NCBI RefSeq assembly: GCF_009690625.1 | Contig: NZ_CP033878.1 | Location: 1,364,001-1,428,000 of the forward strand | Direction of reading: 5' to 3' | Source: Halorhabdus sp. CBA1104 | GTDB taxonomy: Archaea; Halobacteriota; Halobacteria; Halobacteriales; Haloarculaceae | Length of the DNA: 64,000 nucleotides | Shown here: one piece after another, positions 24,847-33,666 of the stretch | How the letters are laid out: each line of letters begins with the position of its first letter | Position numbering within the stretch: position 1 is the stretch's first letter | Translations under genes and position numbers: made by a program | The notes under the pieces: generated by a model | The model's input: only the letters and a program-made list of their open reading frames with translations | Databases searched by the model: none | Told to the model about the DNA's origin: nothing

Positions 24847-25967
24847 CCGTCCGCGTCGGGTTCCTCGGCTACCGGTTCATGGGCCGGGCACACGCGAATG
24901 CACTCGCTCGGCTGCCGCTGTTCTTCCCGGAAGCGCCCGCGGTCGAACGGAGCGTCCTGATCGGCCGCGACGAGGATGGACTGTCCGAGGCGGTCGATCG
25001 GCTGGGCTTTGACCGATACGTCACCGACTGGGCGGCGGCGATCGACGAGATCGACGTGCTGTACAACCTCGGTCCGAACAACCTCCACGCCGCGCCCTCG
25101 ATCGCTGCCCTCGAAGAGGACGTCGACGTCTTCTGTGAGAAACCACTCGCTCACACCCTCGACGCGGCCGAGGAGATGGCGGCGGCCGCCCGAGCGAGCA
25201 ACGCGACGACAGGGATCGCGTTCAACTACCGGTTCGTCCCGGCGATCCAGCTCGCTCGCGAGTTGATCGACCGGGGCGAACTGGGCGAGATCTATCACGT
25301 TCGCGCTCGGTACCTACAGGACGGGCTGGCCGATCCCGAGGCGGCCTGGAGCTGGCGCAACGACGAGTCGGTCGCCGGATCGGGCGCGCTCGGGGATCTC
25401 GGTGCCCACTCGATCGATCTCGCGCAGTTCCTGCTCGCCGATCGCGTCGAACGCGTCTCGGGCCACCTGCGCACGTTCGTCGACGAGCGGCCGGTCCCGG
25501 ATGAAGCGGGCAGGGCCGACGACAGCGGGACCGAGACGCGCCCGGTCACCGTCGACGATGCTTTCAGCGCCCAGGCGACTTTCGCGGGCGGCGCGATGGG
25601 GACCTTCGAGGCCTCGCGGATGGCGACGGGCCACGACAACAGCAACGTGATCGAAGTCAACGGCTCGAAGGGGTCCCTTCGGTTCGACCTCGAACGGCTC
25701 AACGAGCTGGACGTCAGACGGCCGGACGGCCGCGGCTTCGAGACGGTTCTGGTGACCGAAGAGGACGACCCGTACGGCGACCGCTGGTGGCCGGCCGGTC
25801 ACGTCCTGGGCTGGGAACACACGTTCGTCCACGAAAACTACGAGTTCCTCAGCGCCGTCGCGTCGGGAGATGGCTACGCCCCGGACTTTTCGGACGGCCT
25901 GGCGGTCCAGCGTGTGCTGGCGGCCATCGAGAAGAGCGACGCGTCGGAATCGTGGGTGACGGTTTGA
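24843..25967 (+). CDS. Gfo/Idh/MocA family oxidoreductase
   Basis: A 374-residue NAD(P)-dependent sugar or polyol dehydrogenase-like protein. The Rossmann part has VRVGFLGYRFMGRAHANAL (about 3-21), VLYNLGPNNLHAA and VFCEKPLAH with the family lysine at about 102. The C-terminal domain (about 130-345) includes GIAFNYRFVPAIQLARELI and the GALGDLGAHSIDLAQFL segment with the catalytic D-x3-H. Substrate unknown. A standalone gene on the plus strand; the longer in-frame start at 24654 is rejected because the N-terminal fold starts at 24843. Confidence 0.9.
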   Translation: MTVRVGFLGYRFMGRAHANALARLPLFFPEAPAVERSVLIGRDEDGLSEAVDRLGFDRYVTDWAAAIDEIDVLYNLGPNNLHAAPSIAALEEDVDVFCEKPLAHTLDAAEEMAAAARASNATTGIAFNYRFVPAIQLARELIDRGELGEIYHVRARYLQDGLADPEAAWSWRNDESVAGSGALGDLGAHSIDLAQFLLADRVERVSGHLRTFVDERPVPDEAGRADDSGTETRPVTVDDAFSAQATFAGGAMGTFEASRMATGHDNSNVIEVNGSKGSLRFDLERLNELDVRRPDGRGFETVLVTEEDDPYGDRWWPAGHVLGWEHTFVHENYEFLSAVASGDGYAPDFSDGLAVQRVLAAIEKSDASESWVTV

Positions 25968-26049
25968 TCAGGGTGGGCGTGTCCATCACCGTGGTCGGGC
26001 CGTTCCAGAGAGGGGAAAGGACTTGTCGCCAGCCCCTGAGGGTGGCCGT

Positions 26050-27804
26050 ATGGACCTGGAGGACTACTGGGGCGTCGGGCCAAAGACCCGCGAGTTGCTG
26101 GCCGAGAACCTCGGCGTCGAGGCCGCCATCGCAGCGATCGAGAGCGGTGACCTCCGAACGCTGACCGAAGCCGGACTGAGCCGCGGGCGGGCGACGCGGA
26201 TCCTCCGGCGGACTGACGGGGCCGCGATGGACGTACTGGCGACCCGGGACGCTCGGGACGTCTACAAGTCGGTCCTGGATCTGGCCGCCGAGTTCGCCGT
26301 CACCCAACACGCAGCCGATAGCATCCGACTACTGACACCGAAAGCCAGCCGGACCGAGATGGAAGCCCACCTCGAAACCGTCATCGAGGCCAGAGACGCC
26401 TGGACGGGGCTCTCTGAGAGCGATCGAGAACGCGTCACCGAGGCTTTCGAAGCCTACGACAGCGTCGAGGGCGGCGATCTGGCCGGCGTCCGGGCCGCGC
26501 TGGCACTGAAGGCGGCCGGAATGACCACCGGCCCCTTCGAGACGCTCGCTGATCTCGACACAGAGCACCTCGAGGTCGGGGCCGAGGCCCTAGACGCACT
26601 GTCGGCGGGCGGGGTCGCCGAGGGCGCCGACGAGCGCCTCGACGACCTCCGGAGCCAGCGTGGGGCGGTCGAGGACATGGCCGCAAACCCCGAACGCGTC
26701 ATCGAGGCCGTCCGCGAGGCCGGCGTCGGGGGCGGTGATGCCTTCCGCGAGACGTTCGTCCGCCACGTCGTCGAGGAAGCCGGTGTCGACGTCGAGGCGG
26801 TCCGGGACGCGACGCCCCGCGAGGCCGCCAACGCGACCGATTTCGTCGCCGAAGCGTTGCGAACCCTCGCCACCGACCGCCAGGACGCCGTGACCGAGCG
26901 AGAACAGGAAGTCAGCGACCAGCTGGAGACGACCCTTTCGGCTGCTCGCGAGGAGATCGACCGGGCCGTCGCGGCCGTCGACGAGATCGCACTCGCCGTC
27001 TCGCTGGCTCGCTTCGCGATCGCGTTCGACCTCACGGCCCCGACCTACGTCGAGGATCGGGACGTCATCGCCGTCGAGAACGCCGACAACCTGTCGCTAC
27101 TGGGAGCTGAGGCGGACGTCCAGCCGATCACCTACGCCGTCGGCGATCACACCCTCTCGGTCGATCGGGCACGGGTGCCGCCGGACGGGGACCGCGTTGC
27201 CGTCCTGACGGGAGCAAACAGCGGTGGGAAGACGACGCTGCTTGAGACACTCTGTCAAGTCCAGTTGCTCGCCCAGATGGGCCTGCCCGTCCCTGCCGAG
27301 ACCGCAGAAGTGGGGATCGTCGATGTGATCGTCTTCCACCGCCGGCACGCGAGTTTCAACGCGGGCGTGCTCGAATCGACGCTTCGGTCGGTCGTCCCGC
27401 CACTGACCGACGAAGGCCGGACGTTGATGCTCGTCGACGAGTTCGAGGCGATCACCGAACCGGGTAGCGCCGCCGACCTCCTGCACGGTCTGGTGACGTT
27501 GACCGTCGATCGGGCAGCCCTTGGCGTGTTCGTCACCCACCTGGCCGACGATCTGGAGCCGTTACCACAGACGGCCCGGACCGACGGGATCTTCGCCGAG
27601 GGACTGACGACCGACCTCGAACTGGAAGTCGACTATCAGCCCCGCTTCGAGACCGTTGGCCGCTCGACGCCGGAGTTCATCGTCTCGCGGCTCGTCGCCG
27701 ACGCCGAGGACCGGACTGAACGCTCCGGGTTCCGGACCCTCGCCGAGGCGGTCGGCGAGCAAGCGGTCCAGCGCACGCTGTCGGACGCCGAGTGGTCCGC
27801 CTAA
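26050..27804 (+). CDS. MutS-related ATPase with helix-hairpin-helix N-terminus
   Basis: A 584-residue protein combining a short helix-hairpin-helix start (MDLEDYWGVGPKTRELLAEN, IESGDLRTLTEAGLSRGRATRI) with a long helical middle (about 80-350) and a MutS-type ATPase domain V. Walker A GANSGGKTT is at 388-396 and Walker B LMLVDEFEA at about 459. No mismatch-reading MutS domain I is seen. It resembles archaeal MutS paralogs of the MutS5/MutS2-like sort. Its stop overlaps the AMMECR1 gene's upstream region by shared sequence, with only 60 bp to its start. Confidence 0.85.
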   Translation: MDLEDYWGVGPKTRELLAENLGVEAAIAAIESGDLRTLTEAGLSRGRATRILRRTDGAAMDVLATRDARDVYKSVLDLAAEFAVTQHAADSIRLLTPKASRTEMEAHLETVIEARDAWTGLSESDRERVTEAFEAYDSVEGGDLAGVRAALALKAAGMTTGPFETLADLDTEHLEVGAEALDALSAGGVAEGADERLDDLRSQRGAVEDMAANPERVIEAVREAGVGGGDAFRETFVRHVVEEAGVDVEAVRDATPREAANATDFVAEALRTLATDRQDAVTEREQEVSDQLETTLSAAREEIDRAVAAVDEIALAVSLARFAIAFDLTAPTYVEDRDVIAVENADNLSLLGAEADVQPITYAVGDHTLSVDRARVPPDGDRVAVLTGANSGGKTTLLETLCQVQLLAQMGLPVPAETAEVGIVDVIVFHRRHASFNAGVLESTLRSVVPPLTDEGRTLMLVDEFEAITEPGSAADLLHGLVTLTVDRAALGVFVTHLADDLEPLPQTARTDGIFAEGLTTDLELEVDYQPRFETVGRSTPEFIVSRLVADAEDRTERSGFRTLAEAVGEQAVQRTLSDAEWSA

Positions 27805-27863
27805 AGACCCCACGTGTTGGGGGTCGCTCGGTACGGAGCTGGCAGCCCTATCGGGAGGTAGCG

Positions 27864-28508
27864 ATGTCACCTGGGGACGCGGCGCGCCTCGACAGCGGGA
27901 CCGGCCAGCGCCTGGTCGAACATGCCCGGGCAGTCGTGACCGCGGCCGCGACCGACGGATCGGCGCCGGCAGCTCCGGATCTCGACGTCCTCGACGAGGA
28001 GCGTGGCGTCTTCGTGACGCTGCAATTGGACGGCCAGTTGCGGGGCTGTATCGGTCGGCCGCGACCGGCACAGCCCCTTTCGGACGGATTGCAGGCTGCA
28101 GCCGTCGGCGCATCCAGCGACGATCCGCGATTCCCGCCGCTTTCGGCCGACGAACTCGACGCCGTTACCGTCTCGGTGAGCGTCCTGACGCCACCGGTGA
28201 CTGTTTCGGGGGAGGTGCCTTCCTCGATCGAGATCGGCCGAGACGGCTTGATCGTCTCGAAGGGGCGACAGACCGGCCTGCTGTTGCCACAGGTCGCGGT
28301 CGAGCAGGAGTGGTCGACCCAACAGTTTCTCGCCCAGACAGCCCGGAAAGCCGGCCTTCCAGAGGCTGCCTGGCGGGAAGCCGAGACGACCGTCAAGCGC
28401 TTTTCGGCACAGGTCTTCGCCGAGGAGTCACCGAACGGCCCTGTCACCGTCGATGAGTATACGCGCTCGGCAGGCCAGTCGGCCGCAGGCGAGCGGTCGA
28501 CAGATTGA
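27864..28508 (+). CDS. AMMECR1-domain protein (AmmeMemoRadiSam system protein A)
   Basis: A 214-residue AMMECR1 protein: RGVFVTLQLDGQLRGCIGRPRPAQPLSDGL (the LRGCIG signature, conserved cysteine at about residue 75) and LLLPQVAVEQEWSTQQFLAQTARKAGLPEAAW in the C-terminal half. Archaeal members are the A protein of the AmmeMemoRadiSam system, whose chemistry is not known; MEMO and radical-SAM partners are not seen in this window. It follows the MutS-like gene by 59 bp and overlaps the DUF357-like gene's upstream region. Start at 27864. Confidence 0.9.
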   Translation: MSPGDAARLDSGTGQRLVEHARAVVTAAATDGSAPAAPDLDVLDEERGVFVTLQLDGQLRGCIGRPRPAQPLSDGLQAAAVGASSDDPRFPPLSADELDAVTVSVSVLTPPVTVSGEVPSSIEIGRDGLIVSKGRQTGLLLPQVAVEQEWSTQQFLAQTARKAGLPEAAWREAETTVKRFSAQVFAEESPNGPVTVDEYTRSAGQSAAGERSTD

Positions 28509-28534
28509 GGGGGCGACCCCGAATAGAGCGGGCC

Positions 28535-28819
28535 ATGCCTGCCGATCTCACCGAAAAGACCGACCGCTACGAGCGATTGTTGGCGAGGGCCCTCGAAGAA
28601 GCGACGGTGCTGGCGCCCGAGACGACGCCACTCGGCGACGCAGCGACCGACTGCTTGGAGATGGCCCGGTCGTACCTCGAAGACGGCCGCCACTTCCGGG
28701 CCGAAGACGACCTGGTCAATGCGCTGGCGGCGTTCTCCTACGGCCACGCCTGGCTCGATGCCGGGGCCCGGATCGGGCTGTTCGACGTTCCCGAAGAGGG
28801 ACACCTTTTTACCGTGTGA
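28535..28819 (+). CDS. DUF357 family protein
   Basis: A 94-residue helical protein (MPADLTEKTDRYERLLARALEEAT, MARSYLEDGRHFRAEDDLVNALAAFSYGHAWLDAGARIGLF). The pattern of a paired helix with SYLEDGxHFxxxDDxVNALAAFSYGxAWLDAG is the DUF357 signature. Function unknown; it is a common partner of translation and DNA-handling genes in archaea. It is the last gene of a probable operon with the MutS-like and AMMECR1 genes. The TTG frame start at 28505 is not used. Confidence 0.88.
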   Translation: MPADLTEKTDRYERLLARALEEATVLAPETTPLGDAATDCLEMARSYLEDGRHFRAEDDLVNALAAFSYGHAWLDAGARIGLFDVPEEGHLFTV

Positions 28820-28893
28820 GTCTGGCAGCGGTCGGTCGATGCGGGTGTGACCGAGTACCTAGTTGCCGTGTGGCGATAAGGGTTTGGGAAAGA

Positions 28894-28901
28894 TTTATAT
28901 A
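28894..28901 (+). promoter_or_regulatory. TATA box upstream of tfb
   Basis: TTTATATA (28894-28901) is a strong match. A second, TAATATTT (28946-28953), lies 29-36 bases before the ATG at 28982 and fits a leaderless start. Two start sites, one with a leader of about 55-60 bases, are therefore likely. Confidence 0.55.
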
Positions 28902-28981
28902 CTTTTCGGACTTACTATAGATCACCAACGGCAACCGAGAGTACTAATATTTTCCTCTACGGTTGCCCGCGTCCACCCATC

Positions 28982-29977
28982 ATGAGTGAAACGACGACAC
29001 CCCTGTACACCCGAGACGAAACGAGTGAGCGACCGACCGAGCAGCGCGAACGAGCTGATGAAGAAACCCAGAGCGAGCAGGAACACTGTCCGGAGTGTGG
29101 TGGTTCGTTGACGAGCGACGCCGAACGCGGTGAGACGGTGTGTAGCGAGTGTGGACTGGTCGTCGAGGAAGACGAGATCGACCCCGGCCCGGAGTGGCGC
29201 GCTTTCGACGCCAAAGAGAAAGACGAGAAGTCCCGCGTCGGCGCGCCGACGACGAACATGATGCACGATAAGGGCCTCTCGACGAACATCGGCTGGCAGG
29301 ACAAAGACGCCTACGGCAACTCGCTGTCCAGTCGCCAACGCGAGAAGATGCAGCGCCTCCGGACCTGGAACGAACGCTTCCGCACCAGGGACTCCAAAGA
29401 ACGCAACCTCAAGCAGGCTCTCGGTGAGATCGACCGGATGGCGAGCGCACTCGGCCTCCCCGAGAACGTCCGCGAGACCGCTTCTGTCATCTATCGCCGG
29501 GCCTTGGACGAAGACCTCCTGCCCGGTCGCTCCATCGAAGGTGTCGCTACCGCCTCGCTGTACGCCGCTGCCCGTCAGGCGGGCGTTCCACGGAGTCTCG
29601 ACGAATTCACGCGGGTCTCTCGGGTCGAACGCATGGAATTGACCCGGACCTACCGATACGTCGTCCGAGAGCTGAATCTAGAGATCAAGCCAGCCGACCC
29701 CGAGAGTTACGTCCCCCGGTTCATCTCGGATCTGGACCTTCCCGAGGAAGTGACCAATCGAGCGCGTGATCTGCTCTCCTCGGCGCGGGAAGCCGGTGTC
29801 CTCAGCGGAAAGAGCCCCGTCGGACTGGCCGCGGCATCGATCTATGCGGCGGCCTTGCTGTGTAACGAGCGGATCACACAGAGTGAGATCAGCGAGGTCG
29901 CAAACATTTCCGAAGTGACGATCCGCAACCGCTACAAGGAACTGCTCGAAAGCGAAGAATCGCTCGACGGCCTCTAA
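28982..29977 (+). CDS. tfb: Transcription initiation factor IIB (TFB)
   Basis: A 331-residue basal transcription factor that bridges TBP, the BRE element and RNA polymerase. Zinc ribbon C36-x2-C39 and C54-x2-C57; the B-reader/linker region (about 75-130, KEKDEKSRVGAPTTNMMHDKGLSTNIGWQDKDAYG); and two cyclin repeats (about 140-215 and 235-315), the last with a helix-turn-helix ISEVANISEVTIRNRYKEL. Haloarchaea carry several TFB genes, so the paralog number cannot be named. An acidic, low-complexity N-terminal extension of about 30 residues precedes the zinc ribbon. Confidence 0.95.
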   Translation: MSETTTPLYTRDETSERPTEQRERADEETQSEQEHCPECGGSLTSDAERGETVCSECGLVVEEDEIDPGPEWRAFDAKEKDEKSRVGAPTTNMMHDKGLSTNIGWQDKDAYGNSLSSRQREKMQRLRTWNERFRTRDSKERNLKQALGEIDRMASALGLPENVRETASVIYRRALDEDLLPGRSIEGVATASLYAAARQAGVPRSLDEFTRVSRVERMELTRTYRYVVRELNLEIKPADPESYVPRFISDLDLPEEVTNRARDLLSSAREAGVLSGKSPVGLAAASIYAAALLCNERITQSEISEVANISEVTIRNRYKELLESEESLDGL

Positions 29978-30106
29978 GCTGGGCCACAGTCGTCACCACC
30001 ACGGACAGCGGGGCGCTTCCCTGTCACATTTCGACGGACGTGATCGCGATTACCACGGCCGCCATCGGGCACAAGAGACTTATTGATCGACAATGACTTC
30101 TCGGTC

Positions 30107-30427
30107 ATGGTACTGGAGAATATCGACCCGACGCAATTAGGCGCGCAAATGGGGGGCAGCGCCATCGTCGGTGCCGTAATCGGCTTTGCTGCAAAGAAGA
30201 TCGCCAAAATCATCGCAATCATCATCGGGCTAGAGTTGATGTTGTTCAAATTCCTCGAATCGCGGGGCGTGCTCTCAGTGAACTGGGAACGCCTCACGAA
30301 CGCCTCGGCAAACGCCTCCGAACAAGCTGCCCAAGCCGGCCAGACCGTCATCGAGACGTTCGTCTCGACGGCCGGGATCGGCGCGAGTTTCGCCGGTGGC
30401 TTCATGCTCGGCTTCAAAAAAGCGTAG
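30107..30427 (+). CDS. FUN14 family protein
   Basis: A 106-residue small membrane protein of the FUN14 family. Two or three helices are seen: GGSAIVGAVIGFAAKKIAKIIAIIIGLELMLFKFLESRG (about 14-52) and GIGASFAGGFMLGFKKA at the C-terminus, with a polar middle region. The glycine-rich GGxxxGxxxGFxxKK pattern is the family feature. Function in archaea is unknown. The start at 30107 follows a TATA-like CTTATTGAT about 25 bases upstream; a TTG frame start at 30083 is less likely. Confidence 0.9.
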   Translation: MVLENIDPTQLGAQMGGSAIVGAVIGFAAKKIAKIIAIIIGLELMLFKFLESRGVLSVNWERLTNASANASEQAAQAGQTVIETFVSTAGIGASFAGGFMLGFKKA

Positions 30428-30594
30428 TTGGCTATCCTAAAGTCACTCAGTGACCGATTGCTGGATGCCCGTGGATTGAACGATCGTGTTAGAGACGGCA
30501 CCCTGTCGACGTCATTGACGTTTCTGCAGGAGAAAGTTGGCTGGTAAATTGCGACGTGATGAAGAGTGGTATTCGAAAGCAATCAGAAAGTCCG

Positions 30595-31458
30595 CTACGA
30601 TGACGGAGCCGACCCCTCAGAGACGGTCTCGACGGGAATCTCGAACAGCCGAACGCCACAGGACACACAAGAAACAGTAGCGACTTCGTACTCCGAACAG
30701 CAGGAGGTCGTCGTCTCAGTGTCGAACGACGTCGGGCCGCCACAAGCCGGACACTGCTCGATGTACAGCCGCAGGCCGCCGGCGAGGTGCCCCCGCTGGG
30801 CGGGCGGGAGGTCCGCCCAGCCCTCATAGCGGTCGGCCAGGATCGCACAGCTTGCGACGTCGGCAATCATGGCAGCCCGGGATTCCCACCGGCCCATGAT
30901 GCGGTTGTCGAGACGGACGATCGTCGCCCGCTCGGTCTCCTCGACCTGGATCGCGCCCTCGACACCGAAGGCCGTCTCGATGTGTCCCGGAAGATCGTCT
31001 GCCTCGGCAACGTCGTCGATAGCAGCCTGCCACGCCGTCGCGAAGGTATCAACCAGTTCGAAATCCTCGCCCGTCTCGTCGAACTGGAGGGCGTTGGCGT
31101 CTACGAGGATGTCTTCGACGTCACGTTGCTGCTCGGCGTCGAGCATCGCCTGTGTGTTGGGGGCCGGTTCTTTGCCAAACAGCTGCAACAGCCACGGTGG
31201 AAAGTACCGCTTCGTCAACGTCGGTGTCCCCGGGACGAGGTAGCCCCGAAGCCAGATCTGAGCGAGTCCGAAAAGTATCGCCAGTCCCCCGACGGCGGCG
31301 GCGATCGGCAGCGACTGACCGGCTACGAGCAGTCCCCCGGCCACCAGTTGGCCACCCAAGACGGCGATGAGCGTGTTCGTGACGGTACACGGGAGACACC
31401 GGTTGTCGCCGGTGTACGCCGGCCGTCGGTACCGATCGAAAACTGAGTGGCGGGCCAT
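30595..31458 (-). CDS. Membrane protein with C-terminal zinc ribbon
   Basis: A 287-residue protein with a CLPC motif (residues 21-24), two predicted helices (about 28-47 and 50-70), a long soluble acidic domain (about 95-225) and a C-terminal zinc-ribbon region CPACGGPTSFDTETTTSCC and VSCVSCG. The start at 31458 gives MARHSVFDRYRRPAY; the frame extends 18 codons further but lacks support. Function unknown. It is the last gene after SBDS on this strand, with an 80-bp gap, so it may belong to the same transcription unit. Confidence 0.8.
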   Translation of the reverse strand: MARHSVFDRYRRPAYTGDNRCLPCTVTNTLIAVLGGQLVAGGLLVAGQSLPIAAAVGGLAILFGLAQIWLRGYLVPGTPTLTKRYFPPWLLQLFGKEPAPNTQAMLDAEQQRDVEDILVDANALQFDETGEDFELVDTFATAWQAAIDDVAEADDLPGHIETAFGVEGAIQVEETERATIVRLDNRIMGRWESRAAMIADVASCAILADRYEGWADLPPAQRGHLAGGLRLYIEQCPACGGPTSFDTETTTSCCSEYEVATVSCVSCGVRLFEIPVETVSEGSAPSS

Positions 31459-31538
31459 CGATCGACGGTTGATGACGGAGCGACAATAGCCATTCGGTCG
31501 GTATCCCACCAAAGGGCCACAAGTGAGACAACGCGACG

Positions 31539-32264
31539 CTACCGCGTCTTGATGTCGTCCTCGTCTTTGAGAATCTGTGTCTCAGCTTCGCCACTGGACA
31601 CTTCGTTTGCGAGTTCGTAGAAGTCGTTTTGCAGCCCCGCCGGGAAGGTCACCACGCCGACCCAAGAGCCATCGGCCTGCCACTCCTCGCGTTCGAGGTC
31701 GCCAAATTCCCGAATCTTCGCTTGGCCGCTGCCCGCGTAATCGGCCGGCAGCTGGACCGCGACGGTAACCTCGTCGAAGCGGATCGGAATGATCGGTCGT
31801 AGTTGCTCTAAGGCGTCCTCAACCTGGTTTTCGACTGGTTCCATCGGATCGACCTGGAAGCCTGCCTCTTCGAGGGCGGACTCGATACGGTCTGGCGGGT
31901 GTGGCGCGTCATCCATCTGCGGGTTGACGGCGTTGCGGGTGATGCGCTGGACGAGTTCCCGGTGTTTGCGCTGTTGCATCTCGCGGCGCTGGTCGGCAGT
32001 AATCTGGATCTCACCGTCTGTGATAACCTGTGGGATAATGGCCAGGGGATCGGTCGTCTCGAAGACTTCTTCGAGCGACTCCTCGGGCGGGCGGTCGCCA
32101 CGCGAGGCATCCTCGAAGACGTCTTCGGCGGCGATGACGTCCTCGAGTTCGTCGTCGAACTCGTCGCGCTTGATAGCCAGGGCCGCGTCCGGGTCGACGA
32201 GTACCTCGAAGCGCTGGCCATGTGACTCGAGTCGAGCCGTCACTGCCTCGTCAAGCGATATCAT
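31539..32264 (-). CDS. SBDS-family ribosome assembly factor
   Basis: A 241-residue archaeal Shwachman-Bodian-Diamond protein, which helps release the 60S-like subunit anti-association factor aIF6. Three domains are seen: N-terminal RNA-binding FYSH domain (MISLDEAVTARLESHGQRFEVLVDPDAALAIKRDEF), the helical middle with ITADQRREMQQRKHRELVQRITRNAVNP, and a C-terminal ferredoxin-like domain. It is next to psmA in the RNA/proteasome cluster, the usual archaeal arrangement. The start at 32264 is chosen at the conserved MISLDEAVTA. Confidence 0.95.
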   Translation of the reverse strand: MISLDEAVTARLESHGQRFEVLVDPDAALAIKRDEFDDELEDVIAAEDVFEDASRGDRPPEESLEEVFETTDPLAIIPQVITDGEIQITADQRREMQQRKHRELVQRITRNAVNPQMDDAPHPPDRIESALEEAGFQVDPMEPVENQVEDALEQLRPIIPIRFDEVTVAVQLPADYAGSGQAKIREFGDLEREEWQADGSWVGVVTFPAGLQNDFYELANEVSSGEAETQILKDEDDIKTR

Positions 32265-32365
32265 ACCGAGACCTACACAATCCCCCGACAAAGGTGTTTC
32301 CGAACGACCCCGCGACGAAACGGCCACGAGAAAATCCAGCCCGAGACACTGAACGCGATGGCCCG

Positions 32366-33184
32366 TTACTCGTCGTCGGTCTCGTCAGCGTCCGACTCGT
32401 CGGTCGCTTCCTCGTCTGTGTCCTCGGCCTCATCGCCTGGGGCCTCGTCGGCTGCAGGAAGCAATCCGAGATCGTCGAGATGGGCTTGTTTCTGGTCGTC
32501 AGTGAGTTCGCTGAACTGGGCGTCCTCGACACTGATCGTCGCGACGCCGATTCCTTCGGGCGCGAGTTCGCCGTCGTTGACCGCAGCCATCGCTTCGAGT
32601 GCGAGCCCGACACCCGCGTCGAGATCCATCTCCTCGTCGTAGTTCGCTTCGAGGTACTCCCGGATATCGCCACGGTCGGCCCCGATCGCGAGTGCCTTCC
32701 ACTCGTAGGGCGTCCCGGACGGATCAGTCTCGTACAGTCGGGGCTCGCCGTCACTGACGCCGGCGATGATCAAGGCGACGCCGAAGGGCCGCGCACCGCC
32801 GATCTGGGTGTACTGCTGGATGTGATCGGTGACTTGCTTGGTGAGTGTCTCGACGCCGATCGCTTCGCCGTACCGAAGCTGATTGACCTGTGTCTGCCGG
32901 CGAGCGAAGTCGATGAGCTGGCGGGCGTCGGCGACGTGGCCAGCCGAGGCGATGCCGATGTGGTCGTCTGCCTTGTGGATTTTCTCGACGGAGGATCGCT
33001 CCATCAACGGTGATCGGATACGCTTGTCGACGGCGAGGACGACGCCATCGGCCGTCCTGACGCCGATGCTCGCCGTCCCGCGCTTGACGGCTTCCCGGGC
33101 GTACTCGACCTGGTAGAGGCGACCGTCCGGTGAGAAGATCGTGATTCCGCGGTCGTAGGCCTGCTGTTGGGATTGTCCCTGCAT
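32366..33184 (-). CDS. psmA: Proteasome subunit alpha
   Basis: A 272-residue alpha-ring subunit of the 20S proteasome. The N-terminal QGQSQQQAYDRGITIFSPDGRLYQVEYAREAVKRG is the alpha-type signature, forming the gate. The body has GVRTADGVVLAVDKRI, IASAGHVADARQLIDFARRQ and GGARPFGVALIIAG. A long acidic tail (about 235-272) is typical of haloarchaeal alpha subunits. It overlaps nothing but lies two bases after the rnp2 stop. Several alpha paralogs exist in haloarchaea; this is probably the main one. Confidence 0.95.
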   Translation of the reverse strand: MQGQSQQQAYDRGITIFSPDGRLYQVEYAREAVKRGTASIGVRTADGVVLAVDKRIRSPLMERSSVEKIHKADDHIGIASAGHVADARQLIDFARRQTQVNQLRYGEAIGVETLTKQVTDHIQQYTQIGGARPFGVALIIAGVSDGEPRLYETDPSGTPYEWKALAIGADRGDIREYLEANYDEEMDLDAGVGLALEAMAAVNDGELAPEGIGVATISVEDAQFSELTDDQKQAHLDDLGLLPAADEAPGDEAEDTDEEATDESDADETDDE

Positions 33185-33186
33185 AG

Positions 33187-33666
33187 TTACTCGAGATCGC
33201 GTTGCGTCGCCCCGAGGAACTCCTCGCCGATCTGCACGTCGACACAGCCGTTCCGGACGACGGCGGAGCGGTCAGCACCCGCGAAGGCGACGTCGCTGTG
33301 CTCGGTGGCTTCCGGGCGACTTCCTAAATACTTTTCTTCACACGCACGCACCGTGCCGCTGACGCCGCTGACGCGGACGCCAACTGGCTCGTCATCAACG
33401 GTATCGAGACAAGTCAAAACAGCGCGAGCGTCCGAGACCGCCCCGCGGCGCGTCCGGACGATGGCGTTGCCCGTCCCGTCTTCGAAGGTGAACTGTTCGA
33501 CAGTGAGATCGACCCGGGCCGAGCCAACGTCACCGAGCAAATTCTGTGCGGCGAACCACAATTCCCGCTGGAGCGTCCGCCGATCGATCGCGAGGTCCGG
33601 CCACCCCTCAAGCTCAACGGCCAAATATCGCCAGCGCTGGCGGACGTGTTTCGGCAGCGGATTCAC
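33187..33666 (-). CDS. rnp2: Ribonuclease P protein component 2 (Pop5)
   Basis: A 159-residue Rpp14/Pop5-type RNase P subunit, which binds the RNA to mature tRNA 5' ends. The MNPLPKHVRQRWRYLAVELEG start and the DLAIDRRTLQRELWFAAQNLLGDVGSARVDLTVEQFTFEDGTGNAIVRTRRGAVSDAR middle match the family. The start codon is GTG at 33666, overlapping the upstream methyltransferase stop (GTGA), so the genes are coupled. RNase P component 3 is three genes upstream on the same strand. Confidence 0.93.
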   Translation of the reverse strand: MNPLPKHVRQRWRYLAVELEGWPDLAIDRRTLQRELWFAAQNLLGDVGSARVDLTVEQFTFEDGTGNAIVRTRRGAVSDARAVLTCLDTVDDEPVGVRVSGVSGTVRACEEKYLGSRPEATEHSDVAFAGADRSAVVRNGCVDVQIGEEFLGATQRDLE

